64,000 nt of DNA from Lantana camara (GCA_037501455.1 CM074857.1:109463501-109527500), one strand, 5' to 3'. Shown: positions 1-13,426, numbered from the stretch's first letter. Notes: generated by a model not told the origin, from the sequence alone. Numbers and translations are program-made.

Positions 1-3000
1 CTATGAGAAAATGAGAGTTTTCAAAACACTTTCGTGAATGCCGTCACACGCGCACACATATGATATGGATGGTTCATAATGTTTTCATAAAACGGGATAA
101 GGGTAGAGTTAACTTTTCCAAATATGAACCATCATTTATGAAACGGAATTTTGCCCGCAAGCTAGGCTTCTCCATCCTTACTCCAGAAAACATGATCAAG
201 TAGGGTATCGGACCGAGATCAACAATACCCTAGCACATACAAACATGCACCATCGTCCACCGGTTGTCAATTCGGGTAGCTAGCCCTAGGCGACCTGTAA
301 ACATGTAATGAGAATAGATTTGCGGTCCATTCCCAGACAGATTGTCCTGACTTAACCAACCTCCGACTAAAGTCGGTGTCAATTGTCTAATTGTGCCGGT
401 CGGTATTAGTGATGTCATTGGCGCTCACCTCCCGAGCATCACTTCTACACATAACCACCGGGCCCAAACTGTAAACTGTATGCTTGCATTTCAGATTTGC
501 AATGACCGGAGTACCCTCCGGGTGCTAACTATGAACATGTGAAACTGTACTGTAACATGTCATGCTATACTGTAAACATATGATGCTGTACTTTTGAAAC
601 ATATGAACATGTGAAACTTTTCATGTAACAATCTTTGAACAAGGATGCAAGTCTTTGGAAAACATGTGTTGTTGATGAAGGAATACTTTTAAAGTATGAT
701 ATGATCCTTTCAAAAGATATCCCGATAAAAGGGATAGTTCAAAACGAGGTTTAACTTTGAATTTCAAAACATATGATACTAAAGTAGAATCATGGTTCCA
801 GTTGGGAAACGTTTTAACTTCACCTCACCTAATAGTAACAAAACCTAGGTAGACTGATTACTCGGTGCCTGGGGATCCCGGTGCACGACTTTAGCTCCTG
901 TAGGTGGTGTACTAAAGTGAGCTTAAGAACTAAGAGCCACTACTAACATGATGCATATGAAATGCATGAAACAAATGAACAAGGAACATGTAATACAAGA
1001 GAGTAATACCATTTAAGGTATTAGAGAAAGGTAATAACCAAAGGAATACGTTAAAGTGAGTTACTCTTAACGTGGGACTATCTCAAACCTTAGGTTAAGA
1101 AACAAGTCCTCTAAAGAAAACACATTTTGAAATCACATTTTAGACCCCGGATATGAAAACCCTAGGTGCAAACGTCTATTAAGAAAGCATAAGTTTTATT
1201 TCATTTTTACTATTCAAAAGCACTATTCAAAATTACTGTTCAGGATTACTATTCAAGATTACTATTCATAGGTTACTATTCACATGTCGGGTCAAAGGGT
1301 AGGGTCAAACCCTTACTACACACAAACACACACACACAAATGCGACATGCACACAAAACATACACACATGTCACACACGTACACACATGGCATGCACACA
1401 TGAACACTCCTTAATTCAATTATGATCTTGATTATAGCCTATATTTTGTTCATGTTATTAATAATCAAGTGTGATCTAGGTTAAAGGTATAACCTATGGT
1501 TAAGAGGTCTAATTAAGGCATAACCTCAAGTTATGAAACACTATTCTATCTTAGGTTATAACATGTGACACTATTATAGTGTATAACATATGATCAAGGC
1601 TATATTCCATTAATCCATATCATATCATAAGCTCAATTCATAATTCATGAATCATACAACCATATAAGAACATGTCTCAACATAATTCATATCATATCAT
1701 GAACATTAAGCAGGTAACATGTAACAAATTAAATTCAATAACAACATGTAACATGTTATAACATAATTGATCATAGGTTACTATTCCATTAGATAACATG
1801 CATGAACATAATTTAAATATCATAATCATGCATCAATATACAACATATAGTACCCTAATTCATGATCATAGCATATACCAAAGCATATCATATCATATCA
1901 TAGCATATTATAAACAATTAAATCATATAAATATCTATTCAAACATATCATAAAAACTATACCATAAATGCATAAAATAAAATCCTATATGGCTTAGGGA
2001 AGACCCTAAGACCCAAACTAAATATAATATAAATATACCATAACATTAGAACATAAACTAACATAAAAACATAACATAAAATAAAAACAACTAACCTAGA
2101 GAGGGGGGATGTTGCTTCAGCAACTAGAGGGGAAGAGAGGGAGAGAATGGGTCTTGTTAACACAAGTTTGAGCAAGGAAAATAGGAGCATGAGAGGGGTA
2201 TTTATAGGTGCTAGCAAGCCCTTCACCTTGCAATAAAAGTATCTCCAAGGGTAGGAGAGCAAAAGGTAGTAGCTTCTCTTGGAAGCTTAGTCTCTTGAAT
2301 TAAATAAAAATGGGAAATTAAGGGTATTTAGGTAATTTAACACCCTAAACACAAGAACAAGCTACTGGAAATGTGTATTTGTGAATCGGACAAAAATTAG
2401 CTTCCAAATGAATATTTACTCGATGAAAACGGATTTACCGTTTAAAAGATATCTTGATTTTAAAGAATAGTAACTTGAACGTCTTGAACAAACATGAATG
2501 AAAGACGACCTCTGAACGTGATTTGAAAGTCCGGATCATTTCAAAATGTCATAAAATAAATCAACAAGTGTTTTAAGCCCAATATCGACTATGAAAAGTT
2601 TTACCGATAAAAAGTTAGAAACGTAGAATGAATAGTAACTTTATTTTAAAAACCGTTTTCTTCAAAACTCGAGCTAGGGCGTGAATGAAGAGATGTAATC
2701 AATCTCAAAAATCATGAAATGAATCAAGAAGTACTTTAAACTCAAATTTGAAGAGTAGAAGTTCTCCAGACAAAAAATTGTTCGTAAAAGGAATAGTGAA
2801 TAGTGTTTTGGCTCAAACGTTTCTTTAAAACGAAGTTCAAAATAGATTTTCGAGTTAAGAATGTTACCAATAGACTTGTAAAGACTCAAGGAATGATTTA
2901 ACTATAAACTTGGGTAGCAGAGAGTGTCCGAATCAAAGCTCGTTTACAAGAATGAATAGTAACTTTGGCCAATAAGTTCCCAAAGTGTCCTTTTTGGCTC

Positions 3001-3288
3001 AAGAAAGACTCTCTGAGCTTGGGAAACAAGTTCAAATGATTGGGAAACATGAGTTATGAACCTCTAGGGTTCGAGCAACAATACGGGCAAAGTAGGTTCG
3101 AAAAATAAATAGTAACTGAGTCAAAGGTCAGGAATTCCCCCTTAAAACACTGTCGGTCACATATAAGCACTTTGATCATGTAAGAATGCAATGCATGAAG
3201 GTTTATAAAGTTGGATCACGGTCTATAAACGCTTTACCAATGCCCTTAGCTTACCATTTTCATCCAGGCCCTATTTTGGGTTGTTACA
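1..3288 (-). mobile_element. 3' LTR of Tekay-like Ty3/gypsy element (partial)
   Basis: This stretch is a near-identical direct copy of 10091-13345. It ends at 3288 with TGTTACA, just before a polypurine tract (read on the minus strand) and the pol remains. Since gag-pol lies on the minus strand, this is the 3' LTR. About 660 bp of it lie left of the window, judging by the complete copy at 9431-13345. It holds a CA-rich microsatellite near 1318-1400, a run of ACTATTCA motifs near 1207-1290 and A+T-rich sequence, and no gene. Compared with the other copy it lacks a 48-bp segment near 1080 and keeps about 27 bp near 2968 that the other lost. Open frames here are shadows. Confidence 0.9.
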
Positions 3289-6200
3289 ATCACCCCTCCT
3301 TAAAGAGAATCTGTCCTCAGATTCTTCTATTGTAACTGCAAACAACTCGGGGTGATGCTTCTGCATTTTCTCTTCTGTCTCCCAGGTTGCCTCTTCTGTC
3401 CCATGTCTCTTCCAGAGGACTTTAACCAATGGAATTTTCCTATTCCTTAACTCCTGAAGCTTCCTATCTAGAATCTTAGCGGGCTTCAAAACATAAGTCA
3501 AATTCAGTTCCAACGGTATCTCCTCTACCGGCACAACCTCTGTCTCATCCGAGAAACACTTGTGAAGCTGAGATACAGGGAATACATTGTTGATTCCTGT
3601 AAGACTCGCAGGCAAATCCAATCTATAAGCAGTCAGTCCGACTCTCTCCATTATCTCATACGGTTCAACATATCTCGGGTTTAGCTTTCCACCTTTCCCA
3701 ATTCAAGTAAACCCTTTCCTTGGCGATGCCTTCAGAAATACCTTTTCGCCCACTGCGAATTCCAAATCTCTTCTTCGTCGGTCAGCATAACTCTTCTGCC
3801 TGTCCTGGGCAGCTTTCATTCTTTGACGAATAATCTGAATCATCTCCGTCGCTTCTCTTATCTATTTAGCAGAATTCACTCTGGTTGGTCCGTCCTCTGT
3901 ACATCTTGCTTCATCTAAATCCCAGTATAATGGGGATCTACATTTCCTTCCATATAGGACTTCATATGGAGCAACTTTAATAGAAGTTTGATAACTATTG
4001 TTGTATGCAAACTCCACAAGAGGTAAACAATCTTTCCAACTTTCCTGGAAGTCCAAAGTGCAAGCTCTTAGCATATCTTCCAAGTATTTAATCAGTCTTT
4101 CCGATTGTCCATCCATCTGAGGATGCGCTGCAGTACTGAAGTTCAACTTCGTTCCCATCAAAGTCTGAATTCCTTGCCATAACTGCGACATGAATTTCGG
4201 ATCTCTGTCCAACACTATGCTGTTTGGGACTCCATGTAGTCTGACAATCTCTTGCTGATACAGCTTTGCCAACGTGTTGGCCTTATCCGTCATCTTCACT
4301 GGCAGAAAGTGTGCTGACTTAAACAATCAATCAATGATCACCCAGATACTATCTTGTCCTCCTTTGACTTTGGGTAATCCGGTGACAAAATCCATCGTGA
4401 TTTACTCCCATTTCCATGTCGGAATCAATAATGGTTGCAATTTCCCACTCGGCTTCTGGTGCTCAGCTTTAACTTTCTGACAAGTTAAGCACTTCTTGAC
4501 ATAGTTGGCTATCTCTCTCTTCATTCCGTTCCACCAGTAATGCGTCTTAACATCTTGATACATCTTAGTGACTCCGGGATGTATCGTGTACTTAGTCTTA
4601 TGCGCTTTATCCAGAATCTCTTTTATCAAAACAATTGGTACGCATATTCGACCTTTGTACCTCAATATTCCATGTTCATCAATCCTGAACTTAGTCTCAT
4701 CATCCTTTCCTTAGATTCGAGACATTTCTTGATGCACCCATCGTTCTTCTGAGCTTCCAACACTTGCTCTTTCAACGGTGATATCATCACAACGTTCGCG
4801 ATTCGAGCTTTAGTTATCAACTCCATTCTTTCTCTTCGATCAATCTCGGGATTGGCAAAAATTTATGTCAAACAAACTTTCCTACTTAGTGCATCAGCTA
4901 CAGCATTCGCCTTTTCTTGGATGGTACTGAATAATGCAATCGTAGTCCTCTAGAAATTCCATCCATCTCCTCTGTCGCATATTCAACTCCTTCTGAGTGA
5001 ATAGATATCGCAGGCTCTTATGATCAGTAAAGATTTCAAACGTAACCCCATACAGGTAATGTCTCCACTTTCCAAGAGCGAAGATTAACGCGGCTAACTC
5101 AAAATCATGTGTCGGGTAGTTAACTTCATGCGTCTTGAGTTTCTTTGATGCATACGCAATCACTTTTCCATTCAGCATCAAAACTCCTCCTAGTCCTTCT
5201 TTCGAAGCATCAGTGTAGACGATATAACCTTCTTTTCCTTCTGGCAACGCTAACACGGGTGTAGTTGTTAGCATCTCCTTCAATCTTTGAAAACTTTGCT
5301 CACACTTCTCAGTCCTTTCAAATTTCCCTTCCTTTCTTTGTCAACTTAGTGAGAGGTGTAGCTATCTTTGAGAAATCTTTAACAAACCTTCGGTAGTAAC
5401 TAGCTAATCCCAGAAAACTCCTCCCTTCTGAAGGATTCTTCGGTGACTTCCAATCCATAATCGTTTCAATCTTTAAGGGATCTACTTCGATTCCAGACCC
5501 TGATATGATGTGTCCGAGAAACATAACTCTCTCTAGCCAGAACTCACATTTGCAAAACTTTGCATATAGCTTGTGATCCAGCAAAGTGCGTAACATGATT
5601 CGAAGATGTTCAGCATGTTCCTCCGGTGTCTTTGAAAACACCAAGATATCGTCGATGAAGATCACTGTAAACTTGTCGAGAAACGGCTTGAATATTCGGT
5701 GCATCATATCCATAAATGCAGCTGGTGCGTTTGTCAAACCAAACAGCATTACCACAAACTCATAATGTCCGTATCGACTGTTGAAAGCAGTCTTCGGAAT
5801 ATCTGCTTCTCTAATCTTCAATTGATAATACCCATGTCTAAGATCTAACTTAGAGTAGACCTTCGACCCTTGCAGTATATCGAACAACTCTTCGATATGA
5901 GGGAGAGGATACTTATTCTTGATCGTCATCCTATTCAGCTCGCGATAGTCAATGCATAAGTGCAATGATCCATCCTTCTTCTTAACGAAAAGCACAGGCG
6001 CTTCCCACGGAGAGGTGCTCGGTCGAACATATCCTGACTCTATCAGTTCGTCCAATTGCTTTCTCAACTCTTCCACTTCAGATGGAGCCATTCTGTAAGG
6101 TGTCTTGGAGTACGGCTCAGCTCCTGATATCATCTCGATTGTAAATTCTAACTCTCGTTCAGGAGGTAACGAATTCAAATATTTAGGAAACACATCTAGG

Positions 6201-6928
6201 AATTCGTTCACCACTTCCACTTCTTCAATCTTAAGTTGATCTTTTGGTCTATTCAAAAGATAAGCAATGAAGCCACTAGCTCCTTTCTGAATTAGTTTCT
6301 TAGCTTCCATCAAAGAAACCATTGATAACTTCTCTACTTTCCTCTCTGATGTCCGACTTTCATCTTCTTCCAAGATGACCTCTTTCTTGTAACAATCCAA
6401 CTTAGCTCGGTACTTAAACAACCGATCCATACCAAGTATAACGTCGTATCTTATCATCGGTAACTCAATAAGATCCATCGGGTAACAATGGGTACCAATA
6501 CATATAGGGCAGCGTTTATATATTTGATCCGTAACAAGGCAAGTTCCCAAAGGAGAACTCACTTCAAATTTATATGGCAATTGTTCAAGCGGGAATCGTA
6601 AATACGCACACAATTTAGATACAATAAATGAATGCATGGCACCAGGGTCATATAAGACCTTAACTAGCATGTTAAGAATGTGCACAATACCTTCCAAAAC
6701 AGACGAAGGATCAACCTCCTCATTACCATCCAAAGCATAAGCTCTGCCTTTAACCACCGGTTTGTTCATCGTACCCACCATCGCTTTTCCTTGGACCCCA
6801 AATCTCTTGATCTTGTTCAGGGTAGCTATCCATCTGGTGCTCAGGGGAACCACACATGAAGCACTATCCAGCTTTCTTGCGACAGTTCTCCTCACTGTGT
6901 CCCGTTCGGTGACAATATCTGCAAACAA
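3271..6928 (-). pseudogene. Ty3/gypsy pol (protease, RT, RNase H, integrase, chromodomain), broken
   Basis: Domains in order on the minus strand: a protease-like segment near 6640 ([11 protein letters not shown], where the usual D-S/T-G active site reads D-P-G, so probably dead); reverse transcriptase with FIDD at the catalytic site near 5660; RNase H 4894-5283 ([22 protein letters not shown]); integrase zinc region and D,D,E core 3862-4665; and a C-terminal chromodomain (VLWKRHGTEEATWE) 3310-3450, whose frame ends inside the LTR. Frameshifts occur near 5330 and 4895. Stops at 3862-3864, 4327-4329, 4402-4404 and 4711-4713 each look like one C-to-T change from CAG, CGA or CAA. The chromodomain and very long LTRs suggest the Tekay/Del chromovirus lineage. 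It is not functional as it stands. Confidence 0.92.
3289..3300 (-). other. Polypurine tract of the Tekay-like element
   Basis: Read on the minus strand the bases AGGAGGGGTGAT lie directly against the 3' LTR end. In LTR retrotransposons this tract primes plus-strand DNA synthesis. Its position between pol and the LTR fits that role. Confidence 0.7.
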
Positions 6929-7825
6929 TTTCCTCTTGACCTGGCTGAGGTGCTCTCTGCTGCTGCGGTGCCCTCTGTTGTTGCTCTGGGGCTTTCTGCT
7001 TCAATTTCTGTGGAGCTTTCTGCTGGTGCGGTGCTACCATGGGTTTCTTCCCGGTTCCTTGGGGAAAAGATCCGGAAGGTCGCTTGTTCCCTTAATAAGG
7101 CTTAGGGTTAGATGGTCCTTGACGTACAACAGTTATCTTGATCTCCTTGTGGGCTGCTTCAACCTTTAGTGCCTTGTCGACGGTCCTGTTGTAGTTCTCA
7201 ATATCCAAAGAAGTAAGTGCCCACCGAGGTTCGGGCTTCAGTCCATCGATAAACCTCTTTGTCTTGCGACGCTCATCATTCAGAATATGAGGCGCATACT
7301 TGATCAGTCTCACGAACCTAGCCTCATACTCCATCACATTCATAGTTCCCTGAACCAAACTCATAAACTCAGCCTCTCGTGCATCACGAGTTACTTTAGG
7401 GGTGTACTTCTGCTGAAATTCCCTAATGAACTCAATTCAATTTCCTTCAACATTGTTCTCAACCCACATATGTTGAGTGTTCCTCCACCAATTAAGTGTA
7501 GCTCCTTCCATAAGAAAAGCAGCATACTGAACTCTTTCACGATCTCCAGGGTAGATATCCATAGCCTCGAAGATCTTCTCGATACTAGCAATCCAGTTCT
7601 CAGCCTTTAAGTCGTTCGGTTCTCCATAAAACTTAGGCGGGTTCATCCTAAGAAACCTTTCTAGAGACTTCTCATTAGGAGGATTGCCCCTCTGATTACA
7701 AGCTCTCTCAAATTATCATAGCACATCCCATAATTCCGGAGTTCCCTCCCGTTCAGGGGTGGCGTGACATCTCTTTGGGGTGGCGGTGGTGGTACACGAT
7801 TACGGGGTGCTATTCTTGGTGGCAT
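6840..7825 (-). pseudogene. Ty3/gypsy gag with zinc knuckle, broken
   Basis: Gag begins at 7825 (MPPRIAPRNR, then a proline stretch). The frame shifts near 7700 and continues as a retrotransposon gag domain (FYGEPNDLKAENWIASIEKI; MSLVQGTMNVMEYEARFVRL). A stop follows at 7092. After a Gln/Pro-rich stretch a perfect CCHC zinc knuckle, [14 protein letters not shown], lies at 6882-6923, and an in-frame TAG at 6864-6866 cuts a second, incomplete knuckle (CFMCGSPEH). Gag forms the RNA-binding particle shell. The knuckle frame differs from that of pol, so a frameshift separates them. Confidence 0.88.
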
Positions 7826-8556
7826 GATGTTACTGAATTCACAAGTATTCAGATACATATACGATGCATGACATTAATATGATTCACATAGTTGGTAACC
7901 ACGTATTTATATTTCCACGTAGTCACAGATAAGCACGAGAATAATACATTCCCATGACAATATATCAGCAAAGATTCAAGATCTCCACACATATCATGTA
8001 TATTCAGCAACGATTCTGAAGCATGATCAACATGTAAACAAGAACAGAACATGTACTATCATACCAACAAGAACTGTAACATGTATAACATGATCAGAGG
8101 CATGATCTATCCATTAACAAGAATATCAGCGTGCTATCAATAAATGAAATAGCATGATCCTATCAACGGTCCTAATGGTATCTTGAAGCAACTCTAAGAC
8201 TCATGCAATGACAGTTATGGAAAGCAGTAAATAGATAATATAAAGCCAAAAGTGTTATAACTGTGCAAGGTTTGGTAAAATTTACTATCAGTATCAGACC
8301 AAAATGGGAAGGACCCAATACTATCGAGTTGAGTTCCTTACAGGCCTTACCAATCCGTCCAACCCTGCTGAAAGTAACCTAGTAGGTACCATGTCATCTG
8401 AACCATCATCCGTGGTGCCAAAAATTGGGGATCATCTACCATAGCTATACATCCCCTCATCCAAAAGTCAGTCCTGAACTGTCCCGGCTATACGTCCGCC
8501 ATCCATAGATAGATATATATGCATTAGTACTATATACAGAAACCTCCCATCAGTAA
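7826..8556. other. Spacer between gag and the upstream ORF of the Tekay-like element
   Basis: About 730 bp with no reading frame I can support on either strand. It is part of the element's leader, since it sits between the primer-binding side and gag. Short open frames here have no recognisable domain. Confidence 0.6.
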
Positions 8557-9243
8557 TCAACCCTGATAACTGTGGTCCAAAGAATCCATGGTGGTGTCAT
8601 CAGAAACAGCAACAACCTCGCCCAGTCCATGTCCTGCTGGGTCATCTCCGCCATCGTCATCATCATCATAAGAACCTCCATCGCCTCCATCGGACTGCTC
8701 CTGCATAGGTTCGGGCTCCTGAGAGGCCTGGCTGACATCCTGGCCCTCGACCTCCTCAACTGCCTGTTCATCGGACAAGTGATAGGCATCTTACAGGCGA
8801 GCTCTCATGTGTGCACGGTAGTGCTGGTGACGCTCCATAGAGGTGTCGCGATCGATAGTCATTTGCATAAGGTCAACCTCCAGCTCAGCAATACGAGCAG
8901 CCCTCTACTCAGCAACATGAGTCATCTCTGAAGCATGCTCACGAGCAATGTCCCTATCAATCTGGTGTTGTAGTGACTAATCCTGATGGAGCATAAACTC
9001 CAACCTGACCTCACGGGTCCTTTGATACTCCTGAAAGTAACCATCTCTCTCAGACTCGAGATAGTACACAACTCTGTTAGGATAGGAATACCCAGGTCTG
9101 CCATTGTTCCTAGACCTACGCCAGGTATAGAAACGAGTGCCTCCACGGTGAGAAACTGCCACAGTACGCGGGGTCTCAAACTGCTCAAAGAAAGCCTCAT
9201 CCATCTGTTGATGATTAGGATCACGGTGTGGCTGAACTGCCAT
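8557..9243 (-). pseudogene. Extra ORF upstream of gag, acidic C-terminus, three stops
   Basis: One frame of about 228 codons runs from ATG at 9243 (MAVQPHRDPNHQQMDEAFFE) to a stop at 8557. It is interrupted by only three stops: TAG 8977-8979, TAG 8905-8907 and TAA 8791-8793. Each would become CAG or CAA by a single T-to-C change. The middle part is rich in charged and hydrophobic residues (RAARIAELEVDLMQMTIDRD) and could form a coiled coil. The C-terminus is strongly acidic, with DDDDD. I do not recognise a family. It lies between the primer-binding site and gag, where most Tekay elements have only leader. It may be an accessory structural protein, but its function is unknown. Confidence 0.6.
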
Positions 9244-9410
9244 AGCTCTACAGAAGATACCACAGATATGAAATCCAGATAACAGAACCATGCAATCCCT
9301 AATTATCCTGTCTCGATGCAATATGATAATGATCCTGGATGCAATGCATGAATAATCTATGATGCAACATGAGAGGAATCTAGGTTAAGTCTCTTCTTAC
9401 TTAACCCGAT

Positions 9411-9422
9411 GCTCTGATACCA
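9411..9422 (-). other. Primer-binding site (initiator tRNA-Met type)
   Basis: The minus strand reads TGGTATCAGAGC, complementary to the 3' end of plant initiator tRNA-Met and the usual primer site of Ty3/gypsy elements. It lies 8 bp inside the 5' LTR, fixing the element's orientation and its LTR boundary at 9431. Confidence 0.93.
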
Positions 9423-9430
9423 CCTCAGGC

Positions 9431-12400
9431 TGTAACGTCCCCACCCGTACCAGAACATGAGGAGAGTGGCATCTCAACCCCCTTACTGAAGCACCTCTCA
9501 AGTAATGGTGTGAGCCATCACTCAAGAAACACTCCAGCGAACGGCTATCAATCTCAGAACTATACATGTATAACGATGTGGCTATGCAGCGGAAAATAAG
9601 AGTATTTTAAAACTGTTGAAAACATGTGCGTGGCGGCATGTAAACAAGCAAGAACATGTCGATCGGTAAGAGAGACTTGGCATGTCAGAACATATAACAT
9701 ATTCACATAATGATACCTTTATAATAGAGTTCAAGGTATCGGTAGTAGAGTAGCAGAAAGAGTATTACAAAGATACTCAAGTATTCAGAAATATGTAGTA
9801 ATGCAGCCATATAACATATGCAGGACACAAAAGAGAATAATACTATAAGTCCTGACTGAAACAAAAATGACAATCTAGAGCTTCAAGATACCTCTAGACT
9901 GTGACTGCAAGACCTGAAACCATGAGGCAAGAAAACGGGAGAGGTATTAGTCAAAAGGACTAAGTGAGGGAATACTTTAAAGAATGTACGGTAAGTGATA
10001 GACACTTGAATTAAAGTACAGAACTATTAATGCAAAGCTTTAAAGAAGAACTTGAAACAAGTTCGATTGATAAATCTCTTTTGATGCAATGCTATGAGAA
10101 AAGGAGAGTTTTCAAAACACTTTCGTGAATGCTGTCACACGCGCACACATATGATATGGATGGTTCATAATGTTTTCATAAAACGGGATAAGGTTAGAGT
10201 TAACTTTTCCAAATATGAACCATCATTTATGAAACGGAATTTTGCCCGCATGCTAGGCTTCTCCATCCTTACTCCAAAAAACATGATCAAGTAGGGTATC
10301 GGACCGAGATCAACAATACCCTAGCACATACAAACATGCACCATCCTCCACCGGTTGTCACTTCGGGTAGCTAGCCCTAGGCGACGTGTAAACATGTAAC
10401 GAGAATAGATTTGTGGTCCATTCCCAGACAGATTGTCCTGACTTAACCAACCTCTGATTAAAGTCGGTGTCAATTGTCTAATTGTGGCGGCCGGTATTAG
10501 TGATGTCGTTGGCGCTCACCTCCTGAGCATCACTTCTACACATAACCGCCAGGCCCAAACTGTAAACTGTATGCTTGCATTTCGGATTCATAGTGACCGG
10601 AGTACCCTCCGGGTGCTAACTATGAACATGTGAAACTGTACTGTAACATGTCATGCTATGCTGCAAACATTTGATGCTATACTTTTGAAACATATGAACA
10701 TGTGAAACTTTTCATGTAACAATCTTTGAACAAGGATGCGAGTCTTTGGAAAACATGTGCTATTGATCAAGGAATACTTTTAAAGTATGACATGATCGTT
10801 TCAAAAGATGTCCCGATAAAAGGGATAGTTCAAAACGAGGTTTAACTTTGAATTTCAAAACATATGATACTAAAGTAGAATCATGGTTCCAGTTGGAAAA
10901 TATTTTAACTTCACCTCACCTAATAGTAACAAAAGCTAGGTAGACTGATTACGCGGTGCCCTGGGGATCCCAGTGCTCAACTTTAACTCCTGTAGGTGGT
11001 GTACTAGAGTGAGCTTAAGAACTAAGACCCACTACTAACATGATGCATATGAAATGCATGAAACAAATGAACAAGGAACATGTAATACAAGAGAGTAATA
11101 CCATTTAAGGTATTAGAGAAAGGTAACAATCAAAGGAATACGTTAAAGGGAGTTACTCTTAACGTGGGACTATGATTTTACTATAACCGAATAAGAGTTA
11201 ATCAAATTATGAATCCTATCTCAAACCTTAGGTTATGAAACAAGTCCTCGAAAGAAAACATTTTGAAATCACATTTTAGACCCCGGATATGAAAACCCTA
11301 GGTGCAAACGTCTATTAAGAAAGCACAAGTTTTATTTCATTTTTACTATTTAAAAGCACTATTCAAAATTACTATTCAGGATTACTATTCACGATTACTA
11401 TTCAAAGGGTCGGGTCAAACCCTTACTATATACACACACGACATGCACACAAAACATACACACACGTACACACACACACACACGGCATACACACAAGCAC
11501 ACACCCTAATTCAATTATGATCTTGATTATAACATATAGTTTCAAGTTCATGTTATTAATAATCAAGTGTGATCTAGGTAAAGGTATAACCTATGGTTAA
11601 GAGGTCTAATTACGGCATAACCTCAAGTTATGAAACACTATTCTATCTTAGGTTATAACATGTGACACTATTATAGTGTATAACATATGATCAAGGCTAT
11701 ATTCCATTAATCCATATCATATCATAAGCTCAATTCATAATTCATGAATCATACAACCATATAAGAACATGTCTCAACATAATTCATATCATATCATGAA
11801 CATTAAGCAGGTAACATGTAACAAATTAAATTCAATAACAACATGTAACATGTTATAACATAATTGATCATAGGTTACTATTCCATTAGATAACATGCAT
11901 GAACATAATTTAAATATCATAATCATGCATCAATATACAACATATAGTACCCTAATTCATGATCATAGCATATACCAAAGCATATCATATCATATCATAG
12001 CATATTATAAACAATTAAATCATATAAACATCTATTCAAACATATCATAAAAACTATACCATAAATGCATAAAATAAAATCCTATATGGCTTAGGGAAGA
12101 CCCTAAGACCCAAACTAAACATAATATAAATATACCATAACATTAAAACATAAACTAACATAAAAACATAACATAAAATAAAAACAACTAACCTAGAGAG
12201 GGGGGATGTTGCTTCGGCAACTAGAGGGGGAGAGAATGGGTCTTGTTAACACAAGTTTGAGCAAGGAAAATAAGAGCATGAGAGGGGTATTTATAGTTGC
12301 TAGCAAGCCCTTCACCTTGCAATAAAAGTATCTCCAAGGGTAGGAGAACAAAAGGTAGTAGCTTCTCTTGGAAGCTTAGTCTCTTGAATTAAATAAAAAT

Positions 12401-13345
12401 GGGAAATGAAGGGTATTTAGGTAATTTAACACCCTAAACACAAGAACGAGCTGCTAGAAATGTGTATTTGTGAATCGGACAAAATTAGCTTCAAAATGAA
12501 TATTTACTCGATGAAAACGGATTTACCGTTTAAAAGATATCTTGATTTTAAAGAATAGTAACTTGAACGTCTTGAACAAACATGAATGAAAGACGACCTC
12601 CGAACGTGATTTGAAAGTCCGGATCATTTCAAAACGTCATAAAATAAATCAACAAGTGTTTTAAGCCCAATATCGACTATGAAAAGTTTTACCGATAAAA
12701 AGTTAGAAACGTAGGATGAATAGTAACTTTATTTTAAAAACCGTGTTCTTCAAAACTCGAGCTAGGGCTTGAATGAAGAGATGTAATCAATCTCAAAAAT
12801 CATGAAATAAATCAAGAAGTACTTTAAACTCAAATTTGAAGAGTAGAAGTTCTCCGAACGAAAAACCGTTCGTAGAAGGAATAGTGAATAGTGTTTTGGC
12901 TCAAACGTTTCTTTAAAACGAAGTTCAAAATAGATTTTTGAGTCAAGAATGATACCAATAGACTCGGAACGACTCAAGGAATGATTTAACTATAAACTTG
13001 GGTAGTAGAGAGTGTCCGAATCAAAGCTCGTTTACAAGAATAAATAGTAACTTTGGTAACTCAAGAAAGACTCTCTGAGCTTGGGAAACAAGTTCAAACG
13101 ATTGGGAAACATGAGTTATGAACCTCTAGGGTTCGAGCAACAATATGGGCAAAGTAGGCTTGGAAAATGAATAGTAAACTGAGTCAAAGGTCAGGAATTC
13201 CCCCTTAAGACACTGTCGATCACATATAAGCACTTTGATCATGTAAGAATGCAATGCATGAAGGTTTATAAAGTTGGATCACGGTCTATAAACGCTTGGC
13301 CCTTAGCTTACTGTTTTCATCCAGGTCCTGTTCTGGGCTGTTACA
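9431..13345 (-). mobile_element. 5' LTR of Tekay-like Ty3/gypsy element (complete, 3.9 kb)
   Basis: It starts TGTAACG next to the primer-binding site and ends TGTTACA at 13345. The part from 10091 on matches 1-3288 closely, including the AC microsatellite near 11430-11505. It has no coding capacity. The five bases after it, GACGA, would be one copy of the target-site duplication, but the matching copy lies outside the window. Differences from the left LTR are scattered substitutions and a few indels, so the insertion is old enough to have diverged but still easily aligned. Confidence 0.92.
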
Positions 13346-13426
13346 GACGAGGTCGAAGATAAGACGTTTGATCCACCCCGGAACCAACACGACCAATAAA
13401 ACACCACCCCTGGTGCACCTTGTGAC

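Noticed and set aside
3271..7825. Endogenous pararetrovirus
   Set aside because: LTRs, iMet primer site, integrase and chromodomain identify a Ty3/gypsy retrotransposon; no movement protein or coat domain typical of caulimovirids.
8550..9321. Overlapping frames at 8550-8789 and 8922-9263 as separate genes
   Set aside because: They are shadows of the single accessory frame 8557-9243 in other phases.
11302..11520. 72-aa plus-strand protein ending in a His/Thr repeat
   Set aside because: It is a translation of the AC microsatellite in the LTR.
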